64,000 nucleotides of DNA from Sophora flavescens (lineage: Eukaryota; Streptophyta; Magnoliopsida; Fabales; Fabaceae), in the NCBI GenBank assembly GCA_030762895.1, contig CM061065.1:68804200-68868199 (forward strand). The letters are read 5' to 3'. The number at the start of each line of letters is the position of its first letter. The stretch's first letter is position 1. Shown here in pieces: positions 33,801 through 44,829 of this stretch. Made by a program: the position numbers and the translations under genes. The notes beneath the pieces were generated by a model that saw only the letters and a program-made list of their open reading frames with translations, had not been told where the DNA came from and did no database searches.

Positions 33801-34186
33801 ATTATGATTCTAGTGATTTTTACAGCCATACTATGACTATAATCACTGTTGCATACCATTGAGATAAACATAACATAATCATGATTACAATTATAATTTA
33901 AAAGTAAGGCTTAATTTCTTGATCTATTTAAAGGAAGAGTAATTTACCAGTAGGTACCAGCCTTCACGTTGATGGAAATCCAATGCTTGTTGTTTGAAGG
34001 GATTGAATCAATAGCAGATTGTATGTTAGAGAAATTTCCATTCCCAGATAGGTCCACAACGATTGTCCTATAAGGGAAGAGTTTATTTCCATTTTTTCGG
34101 TATAACTGAGCATTAGCTACCTCTACTACTCCAAAACCAAACAAGAGAAAGTGCAATGAAATTAAGAAACACCAACGAAGAGACAT
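28433..34186 (-). CDS. Pectinesterase (pectin methylesterase), secreted
   Basis: Removes methyl esters from homogalacturonan in the cell wall, altering stiffness and making pectin open to Ca2+ cross-linking or lyases. Five exons in - strand order: 34186-33948, 33278-33119, 31114-30908, 29425-29178, 28595-28433. They join in frame to 338 residues. The ATG at 34186 gives MSLRWCFLISLHFLLFGFG, a signal peptide probably cut after VANA. There is no N-terminal inhibitor domain, so this is the short pro-less class. Family motifs follow in order: VKAGTYWEKL, GFFGFQDTLWD with one catalytic Asp, QGAVDFIFG with the second, and LGRPWRGYS with the Arg/Trp pair. Splice sites are GT-AG and there is no internal damage. 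Introns carry a SINE, a fold-back MITE and an LTR-like block. The exact subfamily is not assigned. Confidence 0.93.
29562..30370 (+). repeat. LTR-like insertion in pectinesterase intron 3
   Basis: About 0.8 kb of higher GC than the flanking intron, starting TGTCAAGATCCGG. It holds three tandem AGAGATCTGATTTATCTC units at about 29907-29985 and many GAGCTCGG/CCGAGCT motifs at 30125-30335. A TATA-like CTATATATAC lies at about 30287. The look is that of a solo LTR, but I could not find a target duplication or a sure right end. Confidence 0.4.
30814..30855. repeat. TA dinucleotide microsatellite
   Basis: About 40 bp of alternating TA in pectinesterase intron 3, just beyond AAATA repeats. Confidence 0.95.
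31383..31871. mobile_element. Fold-back MITE in pectinesterase intron 2
   Basis: The left arm (AGAGTGAAGGTCTAAATTG, then TTTTAGGGACCCACTTTTAG and TTAGTCCCTCAAATTT) reappears reversed at the right end, giving inverted arms of about 100 bp each around a 250 bp centre. The flanks TTAATACC (31375-31382) and TTAATACT (from 31872) look like a target duplication with one change. Confidence 0.75.
33517..33689 (+). mobile_element. tRNA-derived SINE in pectinesterase intron 1
   Basis: 173 bp flanked by the perfect 14 bp direct repeat ATGTTTTGTAAACA (33503-33516 and 33690-33703). It has a box A-like GGTTGGCACAGTGG, a box B-like GAGGTTCCTACTTGAG and an A-rich end ACCCAAAAAAAA. It lies antisense to the gene. 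Confidence 0.85.
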
Positions 34187-34344
34187 GATGGAACAAAGTG
34201 AAAACAAGAATTAATTATTAGGGGACTGAAAAGATTCAGTTTTTGCTGATTGCTTCAAGGAGAAAAGAATAGGAAGAGCCCTCACACGAGGCGAGGCAAT
34301 GCACAACTTTGACTGCAATCAAATGAAATATGGGAAGATGAATC

Positions 34345-34357
34345 TGTATTTAAAGAC
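34345..34357 (-). promoter_or_regulatory. Possible TATA box of the pectinesterase
   Basis: On the - strand TCTTTAAATAC lies about 160 bp before the start codon. Position and composition fit a weak TATA box. There is no other evidence. Confidence 0.3.
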
Positions 34358-35995
34358 AAAATTCTATGCGCTTTGGAGGGAATTTAGGAAAGTCAAAGGT
34401 TTATCAAAGGACGATTCATTAGTATAAGATGAGTGGGAGATGGTTTATAATTTTACCCTATTTAGTCAAGTGTATTGCTAACCAGTGTACTAAGATCATT
34501 GGTTAAGGAATAAAAAAAATAAAAACTTTACATTGGGAATGGTAACATTTAAACCTTGAAAAAATGGAACACATAACTTCTCGATACATAATTTCTATCT
34601 TTGTATCTTTAACTAATATTTTTAGGATACTGATTAACATTTCCCTTTTGACAATTAAAATCATACAGATATTAGTTTTAGTATAAGCTTAAATTTAATT
34701 GTTATGCATTATTAGTATAAAGTTTTATATTGATAAGGATAAGAATCAAATATTATTTTTAATAATATGATAATTTATGATTGACTGACAATGTAGAAAA
34801 TCTGTGTATATAAATTAAATCCTACATTAAATTAGAATTCTTATTTTCCAACAATAATCATTTTTATATATTTATTTATTTATTATTTAATTCTTTTCTT
34901 TTCATAACCAATATATGTTCAATTATTATAATTATAATTATAATTGTTATAAGTTTATAAATTTTTTATAATTATCAACTCCATTTACTTAATTTTTTTA
35001 TTTAATTTTTTTTAGGATAAATATTTCTAATTACTAATACTAATTTTACAATTTTCCACCAATGATCTAATACTAATTTCTGATTTTTTTAGGACAAATA
35101 TTGATTTCTAGTATTAATATTTATATTTAAATTTTTTCTTTTCAAGACAGATTTTTCTAATTAAGGAATATATATATATATATATAATTATAGTATATTC
35201 TTTTTAGAGTAGTTAAATCTCTTGAGATACCATTTTTACAGAACATGTTATTTTTAATTTCTTCTTTTTTTGTTTAAATTTTATTTTTTGAATTAATTAT
35301 ATATATGTTTTTATTTAGCTTAATTTATTTATATTTTTTAAATTTAAGTATACACCTTTTTAAATTTAAATATACACCTACAACTTCAAGGCAGAAGATA
35401 CTTGCTAGTGCTTTCATGAAGATAGTTGCTAGTTTTATTTACCCAATACCCACATCAGAATCAGAGGAATAAACATATAAACGATCAAGAGAAGAATCAA
35501 GCATATCTTAAATGCCAATGATAATTTTCTGAAGGGAAAATATGGCCGGCAAGGAGCAACTAAAAAGTGGTGTCGCAATACGAGACTGAACGTGATGTTA
35601 GGTGATATTCATATATTTGAGTTTGACTGCCAAATTTGTGAAAACAAAAATTGCTTTAAATTTAGAATGAATATATTTGACCGAATTTCATCTCAAAATA
35701 AAACACTTGCATTTGAGCCGGATAATTTTTAATTTAAAAAAAAACTTAAAAAATATGTAAAATCATAGATTGTATGTACATAGTTGATTCAAGTAGAATC
35801 TATAAAGTAGTATAAATTTAAAAAGTAAATATTTAAATCTGAAAAAATATGCATAATTAAGTCTATAATTTAAATATTAAAAAAAATATAAATTAATTAA
35901 AAATGATATCTTGCATTCTGTAAATGTCAAATGACAGTATATTTTACTATATAGGTGTGGATATTTCTCTAATAGAATTATTATTATCTTTTATA
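34358..35995. other. AT-rich intergenic DNA, no gene seen
   Basis: Very AT-rich sequence with ATAATTATAATTATAATT runs near 34930 and short TA runs near 35170. No open frame with protein-like content and no bounded repeat could be recognised. Confidence 0.6.
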
Positions 35996-36009
35996 AGAGA
36001 AGGGTTATA

Positions 36010-36393
36010 AACTAAGAACTGGGATTAGGTGGACAAACCCCGCCTAGATCCTTCGCTACTAAACTATCTAATAAAGGAAACACAGTATTGAAAACAAGGA
36101 CATCAAATCCAGTTGAATGACCCTTAAAAGGTAGCATATCAGCTACACAATTAGCCTCCCTATTGATGCAATTCAGAGAGGTTCTCCAGTATTGAAGATT
36201 TAACAGCAGGATAATCTCCTCAACAATGGGTCTGATCGAAGGAAAGGGAACAATCCTCTTGCTGACTAAGTCAACAACAGTACATGAATCAACTTCAAAC
36301 TCCACTTGCTTTAACTCCAAAGACCTGGCCAACTTGATGCCATGAAGCAAAGCGGTCATCTCAGCTTTTAAAGCAGTGCATGGGTTTAATTTG
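36010..36393 (-). pseudogene. LINE fragment C: RNase H end
   Basis: The 3'-most coding part of an L1-like retrotransposon: NPCTALKAEMTALLHGIKLA, FEVDSCTVVDLV and REANCVADM are the RNase H-like (RVT_3) domain with its E, D and D positions. It stops at about 36012. It is cut at 36393 by the chromovirus. When that insert and one ATTTG copy are removed, the frame runs straight on from fragment B (51829-52857) through one TAG stop. Confidence 0.88.
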
Positions 36394-36871
36394 TGTGACA
36401 TCCTACTACCCCGTATGTTATAAAGCAATTTAAAGATAAAGATAAAGATAAAGATAAAGATATAAAACAAAACATGCATTTACTGGATAAAATAAAACAT
36501 TTGTTCAAGGGTAGAAAGATCCCATATGAACGAGTTCTCAAAACACGGAAAATAAAACAAGTTTAAAACAAATAAACCAAAAGATAAACAACATAACACA
36601 ACCTGATGTCACAACAGAGCTGGTATAACCGTTCCGGAAAGAAATCCTCGGAATACAACCGAACTAACTAAACATAAGGAAAAGTCTTAAATATGAGTGG
36701 TGGCTCCTCAGAGTCACTCCTCTCCTAACTGCTCGTCATTCTCTGCAAGGTACCAATCAGGCCAAACAAATAAACAAAGAACAGGGAGTAAGAATCATGT
36801 AAACATATACGGCATGGAGATAGGAAGCAAGGTAAAACAAACAGCATGACATCATCATAACATGCATCAAC

Positions 36872-36875
<4 letters not shown>

Positions 36876-36944
<69 letters not shown>
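36876..36944. repeat. Long TA microsatellite in the chromovirus LTR
   Basis: About 69 bp of perfect alternating TA. Tyr/Ile repeat frames across it on both strands are artefacts of this run. Confidence 0.95.
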
Positions 36945-36946
<2 letters not shown>

Positions 36947-37315
36947 ACCAACAACATCATATCAACCAAGTGTGCTATGCGGTGCAATGCAACAACTACT
37001 CCGCTACTCCACTATGCATGTGGATCCAAACTAACTCAGGAGGAACGACTTCAGAGTTACATATCCGTATCGGCCATAAAAGCACCAACACCGGCAGTTC
37101 ACCAAACCATCTGGTGAACCCCATGGATAGCCAAGGCATCAAACCATCGGATGCCTCATCACGGGGCGCACGGTCACCATACCTTGGGTAACCTACCGTG
37201 GATGACTAGATCACCGTACTCTCGGGCGTTCTCCCCTATGTCGAACCTCCCCCTCAATATCAACTCCAATGCTTTATGCAAAAGGCATAACAATCAAACA
37301 ATATCAACCACCTCC

Positions 37316-37490
37316 TTTGCTGGGGCCAAAAAGCTCCCAAGACTTCAACATCAACTTAACGTGCTTGGGCCAAGAAGCACCCAAGACTTCAACATCATCG
37401 TGCTTGGGTCAATAAGCACCCCAAGACTTCAACCACAACGTGCTCGGGCCAATAAGCACCCAAGACTTCAACAACATGCGGTAACACAAC
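37316..37490. repeat. Four tandem units of about 42 bp in the chromovirus LTR
   Basis: The units share GGGCCAA(G/T)AAGCACCCAAG and ACTTCAACA, with small variations. Each holds CTTGGG paired with CCCAAG, so each can form a short hairpin. Confidence 0.85.
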
Positions 37491-37639
37491 GGGTACTGGC
37501 TTAATCATCTTTCATCTTAATTATCTTAATTAATCTTTAATTAGGTCATCAAGTCTTCATCGTTGATTAGCTATGTTATCATAACGTTATTGGGGAAGAT
37601 TGGGGTTAAGAACCCCTATTTAAACCTTTAATTCCATCT

Positions 37640-37905
37640 CTGTCTGATAGGGGAGCACGGGCGTGCTTGTCCCCTGCACGGTCTTGCTGATTACATAAGT
37701 GAAGCACGGTCGTGCTAACATTCATGCACGGTCGTGCTCAGCAGCACGGTCGTGCTTCCTGTTTAGCAGGGCCGTGCTCAGTTGCACGGTCGTGCTCCTC
37801 TGCTGCACGATCGTGCTGAATGCATGGCCATTTTCCAGAATTCAAACTGGGAGCACAGGCGTGCTCCCTGTTCAGCACGACCATGCTCAACGCACGACAG
37901 TACTA
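37640..37905. repeat. Array of AGCACGG-CGTGCT palindromes in the chromovirus LTR
   Basis: About ten near-perfect palindromes such as GCACGGTCGTGC and AGCACGGGCGTGCT occur in 265 bp. A second cluster lies at 38613-38780, and the 5' LTR retains one at 51558-51725. The core CACGG-CGTG resembles the array in the gag-only element at 5660-5960. Confidence 0.88.
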
Positions 37906-38931
37906 TTCTGGGCAGAGTTCAACACAGGTTCTTAACCAGATATTTTAGGGATTAAAACCATTAATCATCAAGTCTTATTAGAGCCTAATTAGCCAATTAA
38001 TATTTTTATCAACCAAACCATCATTGCAACAGTCATGGTAAGAACCATCCAATCAACATACTATCAACCAAAAATAAGCATATCAACATGTTCATGCTAA
38101 ATCAACCAGCGTAGACATAAAGTACATTTTATGACATAACAACCAATCAAAACATATATTCATCAACATTGTCATTTAGGACACTTAATCATATATCATA
38201 CATGACAAACCGGGGCCATGGGAACCCCTTTACCTTACACCACCTCCACTGCCTATGGTTACACTACCATTCTCCCCATACCTACATTGAAGGTCGCTCC
38301 AACGTAAGCTCCTAACAGCAAACCGATCACAGTTCCTAAAGCGGCTCAACTCAAACCCAAACCTTCGCCAAACCAAAAGACAAACCCATTACTTTCCTAT
38401 TCAAAAATCATGAAAGGAAACCACAAAGGAAGGGGACATTACTTCTTAACCAACACAGATCAAACTAGCTTCCCAACAGGCTTCCAAAACTCCACTATAG
38501 CAATGGATGAAGAGGAAAATAGGGAAAAAGGCACGCTTAGTCACAAAACAGAGGCTGCTGTAACTAACTAAATAGGGTTACCCTCGGGTTCTGTGCCAAC
38601 TATATAAAGGTTGCACCTGAGCACGACCATGCTTAACCTTGAGCACGGGTGTGCTGACTTAGCGTCAGCGAGACACGATCCACATAGTGAGCACGGGCGT
38701 GCTCAACTTAAAACTTGAAACACGCTTCAGCCTTTGAGTATAGGCGTGCTGGCTAATGAGCACGGGCGTGCTCTTCCACCAGAAAGAGACTTTTGAACTA
38801 AAAATCCCACTAAGCCCTTAACCAACTAAACAGACTTAACAAAACAAGCCTAAGGAAAGCACTTAGCGAAAAGCAGGGTGTTACAATTCCACCCCCTTAT
38901 AAAAATTTCGACCTCGAAATTTCTACGTACC

Positions 38932-39183
38932 TCAAACGAACAGGTGCGTGTAAGCTTCCATTATCTTGCCTTCCATCTCCCAGGTAGAACTTTCCTCAGT
39001 TGCCCCACTCCAAACCACTTTGACCAAAGGAATCTCCTTGCCTCTTAGCTGCTTCATCCTCATATCCTCGACTCGAATGGGTAACACCTCGACTGTTAAG
39101 TTCTCTTTCAACTGTATTGCGTCGGGTACTATCACGTGACTAGGGTCATGGATATACTTTGAGTTGTGACACATGAAAAACAT
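38932..39183 (-). pseudogene. Chromodomain at the chromovirus integrase end
   Basis: The segment LPIRVEDMRMKQLRGKEIPL, then VKVVWSGATEESSTWEME, matches the chromodomain pattern of plant chromoviruses (VEILDR... VKVLW... EATWE). In active elements this domain directs integration to marked chromatin. It is separated from the integrase core by a frameshift near 39200-39300. Confidence 0.85.
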
Positions 39184-39302
39184 TATGGAGGTTTGACAAG
39201 AATGGTGGTAAGACTATTTGGAGTAACTCTCAAGAATACATGATCGCCTTCCTGGAATTCGAGTGCCTTCCTCTTTTTGTCATGATAGCTCTTTTGCCTA
39301 CT

Positions 39303-39872
39303 CTATGCAACCCTTATCTTTTCCTGAACCAACCTGATCTTTTCTGTTGTTTCATGGACTATCTCTGGCCCTAGAACCACACTATCACTAGGTTCACTGC
39401 AACACAAAGGTGTCCTACATCTCCTCCCATAAAGAACCTCATAAGGTGTCATCCCGATGCTGGAATGGAAACTGTTGTTGTAGGTGAACTCTATCAGGGG
39501 CAGAAACTTGTCCCAACTACCAGATTGCTCTAACACATAAGCCCTCAACAAGTCCTCTCAGGACTGGACGGTCCTCTCAGACTGCCCATCAGTCTGTGGG
39601 TGGTAAGCTGAACTAAGCCTAAGCTTTGTCCTTAAAGCATGCTACAAACTTTCCCAAAACTCATAGGTAAAACTCGGGTCTCTATCTGATACTATGCTAG
39701 AGGGTACACCATGAAGCCTAACTATCTCCTTGATGTATAGCTTGGCTAACTTCTCTAAAGGGTACTCCATGTTCATCGGGATGAAATGAGCAGACTTAGT
39801 AAACCTATCCACAACAAGCCATATAGCCTCAAAACCAACTGGAGTCCTAGGGAGTCCAGAAACAAAATCCAT
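39303..39872 (-). pseudogene. Chromovirus integrase core, frameshifted
   Basis: MDFVSGLPRTPVGFEAIWLV, VDRFTKSAHFIP and VSDRDPSFTYEFWESL hold the first two catalytic aspartates. YNNSFHSSIGMTPYEVLYG and GPEIVHETTEKI follow in another frame after a break near 39600. The glutamate segment lies in that broken region. Confidence 0.88.
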
Positions 39873-39893
39873 GGAGATGCTATCCCATTTCCA

Positions 39894-40836
39894 TTATGGG
39901 ATACTCAAGGGTTGCAACTTACCTGATGGCTTTTGGTGTTCTATCTTCGCCTTATGACAAACTAGACACGCATTCACAAACTCAGCCACATCATTTTTCA
40001 TCCTAGGCCACCAGAACATCCTCTTAAGGTCCTGATACATCTTGGTGGCACCTGGGTGCACACTCAACCCACTCCTATGTCCTTCCTCAAGGATTAACTT
40101 CCTAAGCTCAGGAACATCTGGTATGTACACTCTATCCTTAAACCTCAAGACCCCATCATTTCCATCCTTGAAACTAAGGTCTCTACCCTGAACGAGCAAT
40201 TCTCGTTGGTCTAGGATAAACTTGTCTAACTTCTGTCCCTCTCTAATCTGACCCATCAAGCTGTTGGTAACCTTCAAGGTACCAAGCCTAATACTCTTAG
40301 GGGTAAACTTACAAGCTAGACTAAGGTCTCTAAACTCCTCTAGCATATCCATCTCCCTAACCATCAAAGCGAAGACATGCAGGGTTTTCTTACTTAAGGC
40401 ATCGACCACCACATTGGCCTTTCCTGGGTGATAGGTCAGCTCGAAGTCATAATCCTTTAAGAACTCCATCCACCTACGCTGCCTCATATTCAACTCCTTT
40501 TGACCAAAGAGATACCTCAAACTCTTGTGATCACTAAAAACCTCAAACCTCGCTCCACACAGGTAATGCCTCCAGATCTTTAAGGCAAATACCACAGCTC
40601 CTAACTCTAGGTCATGGGTAGGGTAGTTCTTCTCATGGGGTTTCAACTGCCTAGAGGCATAAGCAACTACCTTACCATTCTGCACCAATACACCACCTAA
40701 CCTTTGCTTAGAAGCATTGCAGTAAATTACGAAGGTTTCACTAGGATCTGGCAAAACTAACATGGTGCTGATGTCAACCTATCCTTAAGGGTTTGGAAAC
40801 TCTCTTCACACTTAGAGTCCCACACAAACAACTGTC
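39894..40836 (-). pseudogene. Chromovirus RNase H and integrase zinc finger
   Basis: RNase H reads IYCNASKQRLGGVLVQNGK, ELGAVVFALKIWRHY, FSDHKSLRYLF and YHPGKANVVVDALS. The usual first catalytic Asp (CDASK) is Asn here. The H2C2 integrase finger follows (VHPGATKMYQDLKRMFWWPR, CLVCHKAKIEHQKPSG). A one-base deletion near 40762 separates it from the reverse transcriptase tail. The right edge at 40836 is the target duplication of the nested copia element. Confidence 0.9.
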
Positions 40837-40841
40837 CCTTC

Positions 40842-42248
40842 TGTTGGTGTAAGCCCTAGAGGCCAATGTATTTCTTTAGACTTACATTTGTATCTTGCTA
40901 TTTCATATATATATATATGATATGAGGCATTCCAGTTTATTGTGTTACTTGTTTAAACATAATAAAGTCCTTAGAATAGAAATTTATGTTCAATAGAATA
41001 TCAAGTATATGACTTGATCGTGAGACACTATTGAACAATGAAATCCTATTCTTAAATATCCGTAGTCAAGTATTTTATTAATAAGGACAATAATAATACA
41101 ATTGAGACTATTATGTGTGCAGACTGATGACCACATCTCACGGGTCATAGATATGAGATATCGAGTTGCCACATAGGTACGCATTAAGGTAATGATGTAC
41201 TGGATTGACCCACCATGAGAACACTACATGGAGCGTTATGTGAGTGTCATAAGTAGTTCTCATAGTGACAATGGTGTATGTAATCCTTCGACCTGAAATC
41301 ACTACGATCCCTACACGAGGAGTCGTGTGCTTTAATATCGTCAAACGTCATCTGTAATAGGATGATTATAAAGACGATCATTGGGCATACCACGAGCCAT
41401 GCAGAGGGATGTGAGTGACCTAGATGGAATTTGTCCCTCCTACATAACGAGAGTAATATCTGTGGGCCCCCGATAGAGTGAGATCAGTAAAATGCATGGC
41501 CGTCTTTGAAATGAGTCAATCTGAGATATTGACCTCATTTGTTGTTAAGTCTACTCGGGTATCAGGGAACATGATATTGAACCATACAAGGGTGACACAT
41601 TCTATGCCTTGTGTTCAATATAGATATATGGACAAAGGGATAACAATGCACATGAATATTTGTCACAGAAAGGTTTCATCAAATCACTGACTTTCTCACT
41701 ACTTAGGTAGCAGTGATGTATTGCTAGATACCACATCGTTTGTAATATTAAATGGGATTTAATATTACTGCTAACGTATTGGGAACCTATAGGGTCACAC
41801 ACAAAAGAGCGGATTAAAAGAAGCATTAAAAGAAAGTTGGACTTTCCTATTGGGCCTAGCGCATAGTAGATGGGCTTAGGTCAAATGTTTCTCACTAACT
41901 CACTTAAGGAGGTGATACTATATGTAGACCACTTAAGTTGTTGTGCCCACACGGTTGATAACCTAGCCGCACAAAGAGAGTAAGGGTGAACAGTAAGTCT
42001 CGGTTTTGAAGCTAGCACTGTGAGACAGAGACGCTTCGGGTTCGTGACGTTGGACGTTCACGGAGTCTGCTCGTGTGGATACCTCTAGAGACACCGTTCG
42101 TGCGGTGTTCGTGATAGACGGATTTTGATCAACAGCCATCGCTTCAAGAGGTAAACTCTCTAATCATGAATCATGACCATTCGCAAGGATCCTTCGATGG
42201 GGATTTTTCCGCTGCGTTTAATTTTGTTTTTAACGCAAATTCCCCACA
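40842..42248 (+). repeat. 5' LTR of the nested copia
   Basis: 1407 bp. Near-identical to 47709-49119; differences cluster in the first 900 bp, including a short indel cluster near 41495, and the last 400 bp look identical. Confidence 0.95.
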
Positions 42249-42249
42249 G

Positions 42250-42262
42250 TGGTATCAGAGCC
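42250..42262 (+). other. Primer binding site, tRNA-iMet
   Basis: TGGTATCAGAGCC, the standard copia primer site complementary to the 3' end of initiator tRNA-Met, one base after the LTR end. Confidence 0.95.
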
Positions 42263-42639
42263 GCTTGCGAAACCATGATTCTGTTACGTGGTTTACCTGT
42301 TATGTATGATAACATGTTTATAATGTGAATCGTTTTTCTGAAAATTGTTTTTGAAAATCGTTTGTATCCGGTTTGCGAAACCTTGGTTTTGTAATTTTCG
42401 TATGTATATGATATATGCGTCTATTGCATGTTTGTGTATGTATGCGATATGTACATTGGTTCTGAATCCTTATTATGTTCTGCGATGGCGTCAAATGTTG
42501 ATGTTAAACATGATTGGTTTCAGTTCTCTGTTGGCGGCGTTAATGGGTTTCAGACATGAAGAGTTCATGTTGTTGCGGCTGAGGTTTCAAGGGTTGAAAC
42601 CATAGCCGCCGTTACTTGAAAACCCCGTGCTACCTCTGC

Positions 42640-43150
42640 GTAGTGTGTAATTTCGAAATTCAAATTTTGAAATTTTATGTCACCATTTAATAATTATATC
42701 AATTACAATAAATGTAATTTATAGTAACATCAATTATAATAAATGTGATTTATTATATATATGTTACGTTTTCAAAATTCAGATTTTGAAATGTGATTTA
42801 TATCAATCACAATAAATGTGATTTATAGTAACATCAATTATAATAAATGTGATTTATTATATATATGTTACGGTTTCAAAATTCAGATTTTGAAATGTGA
42901 TTTGTTACAATAAATGTGATTTATGTTAATTGAATAAATGAGATTTATGTCAATTACAATAAATGTGATTTGTGGTAACAACAATTGCAATAAATGTGAT
43001 TTATGTCATTTACAATAAATATGATTTATAATAATGTGATTTGTGGTAACAACAATTGCAATAAATATGATTTATAGTAACATCTATTATAATAAATGTG
43101 ATTTATTATATATATGTGTTATGTTTTCAAAATTCAGATTTTGAAATCTC
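42640..43150 (+). repeat. AT-rich minisatellite in the copia leader
   Basis: Built from a short unit close to CAATAAATGTGATTTAT, repeated about 15 times. A higher-order unit of about 105-115 bp ends in TTTTCAAAATTCAGATTTTG and recurs about three times. It lies between the primer site and gag. Confidence 0.85.
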
Positions 43151-44173
43151 TAATTTATGAAATTAATAATAATAATGATTATGTGTTATTATTGGTTGTT
43201 ACTATTTGTTCGGTGATGTATGGTGAATGGTTATGGCCTTAGTCCTTTTACCTTTTGGTTTATATTTTGAAATACGGCCTGCGTGCCGTGCCTTTCTCTT
43301 ATATTCCATATGTATCTTCTTTTCTCATCTCACTCCCCTCATATGTAAAACGAGGTTTCTGTTTATGTAATGTATTGATGGAGACAAGAAGAAGCTATCA
43401 CGTGGGAGATCTTGCTTGGAGAAGCTTGGACGCTCCTAGGTTTTAGTTTAGATTCTCTCATTGGCTTGGGAGAATTAATGCGTTAGGGGCCATAACCATA
43501 TCACATTTATTTACCTTATATATGTATGAGATGCATGTATGTATATAGTATGTTAAAAGATGTTTAACTAATATATGTATGAGATGCCTGTATGAAAATA
43601 GTAAGTTAAAGAGTTTAACAAATGATGAGATCAAAATTTAATCAAATCCCTCAAAAGGAAATATTAAGTCACATTTAAAGGCCTTCCGATGCATGGCACT
43701 CGTCAAGACTATTATCGATTAAGTGTGGGTCCACCAAAGCGGGGTACCTTTATCTATGATAGTAAGGCGCGATGGGGCAAATGTAATGTTCAACTGCTAT
43801 CCATTGGGTCTGACTTAACTAAGCCAACTTCAATAGGATTGAAAGGCTTAGAGGCTCATAAGTTGGGCTTTAGTCCATATGATGGATTAGAATAAGAGTT
43901 ATTCACCCAACTGTCCAAGAGTTGCATGAGATGCAATCGGAAAGGGTTTCCTACCTAAATAACCGAATTTTGGGTGATCAGCCAAAGCTGACTTAAAGCT
44001 AGGTGAAATATGGATCTTGGCCCACTAGAAAATCTTCCAACGGGATTTTCCGAATCAATGATGAGGGTCATTGTTTTGAGTAAAATAGTGGGAGGCGTAT
44101 TTAATTAAAGACCTTATTAAATAACTTCATGGCATGATACTTATACTTTGCATATTTATCTCTGTAGATTACC

Positions 44174-44829
44174 ATGGCATCAAACACATCAAGTAACTTT
44201 GTCATTGCGATCCGTCCCTGAGAAGGACAAACTATCCGGAACGAATTTTCCGGACTGGCATACGAAACTTGAGGATTGTCCTCAAACATGAGAAAAAGCT
44301 GTATGTTCTTGAGGAGCCTATTCCTGAGAAGCCACCGGCTTCAAGTGCTCCTAGGGCTGACAGGGATGCTTATAAGAAGCATCAGGATGACGCCTTAGAC
44401 GTGGGCTGTCTTATGCTTGCTGCCATGACCTCTGAGCTGCAAAAGCAACATGAGACCATGGAGGCGTACGATATGATCGTGCACCTCAAGCTGCTCTACC
44501 AAGAGCAAGCAAGCAAGAGGAAGAGCCAAAAATCCCAGGAAGAAAGCAAGAAGAAGAAGGGAAGTGAGACTTCCACTTCAGGTATGTTTGTTATAGAAGT
44601 CAATTTATCTACTTCTGCATCATGGGTATTAGATACCGGATGTGGTTCTCACATTTGTACAAATGTGCAGGATCTAAACAGGAGTAGACCATTGGCAAAG
44701 GGCGAAGTCGACCTACGAGTTGGAAATGGAGCAAAGGTTGCTGCTTTAGCCGTAGGGACTTATGTATTGACTTTGCCCATTGGGCTTACTATTCGAGTTA
44801 GAGAACTGTTATTTTGTGCCTGCAATTAG
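44174..44829 (+). pseudogene. copia gag and protease, frameshifted
   Basis: Begins MASNTSSNF at 44174, broken by a stop at about 44219. The readable part runs from about 44269: KKLYVLEEPIPEKPP, TSELQKQHETMEAYDMIVHL and a Lys-rich stretch. A copia protease site follows, SWVLDTGCGSHIC, with the catalytic Asp. Most of the gag core between SGTNFPDWH and KHEKKLYV is missing or compressed, so gag is internally shortened. One extra base near 44795 shifts the frame into the next segment. Confidence 0.85.

Larger units (their letters stand above)
36394..38885 (-). repeat. 3' LTR of the chromovirus
   Basis: 2492 bp. It contains an AAAGAT microsatellite (36433-36463), a long TA run (36876-36944), four tandem units of about 42 bp built on GTGCTTGGGCCAAGAAGCAC (37316-37490), and two clusters of AGCACGG-CGTGCT palindromes (37640-37905 and 38613-38780). 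Beside it, TATAAGGGGGTGGAATTG on the - strand is the polypurine tract. Confidence 0.9.

Noticed and set aside
36757..37191. Open frames with long Tyr-Ile repeats on both strands
   Set aside because: They are translations of a TA microsatellite inside the chromovirus LTR.
37640..37905. CRISPR-like array of short palindromic repeats
   Set aside because: Spacing is irregular, there are no unique spacers of constant length, the DNA is plant, and the repeats sit in an LTR.
37699..37935. Cys-rich open frame on the + strand
   Set aside because: It lies wholly in the AGCACGG-CGTGCT palindrome array of an LTR; the amino-acid pattern follows the repeat.
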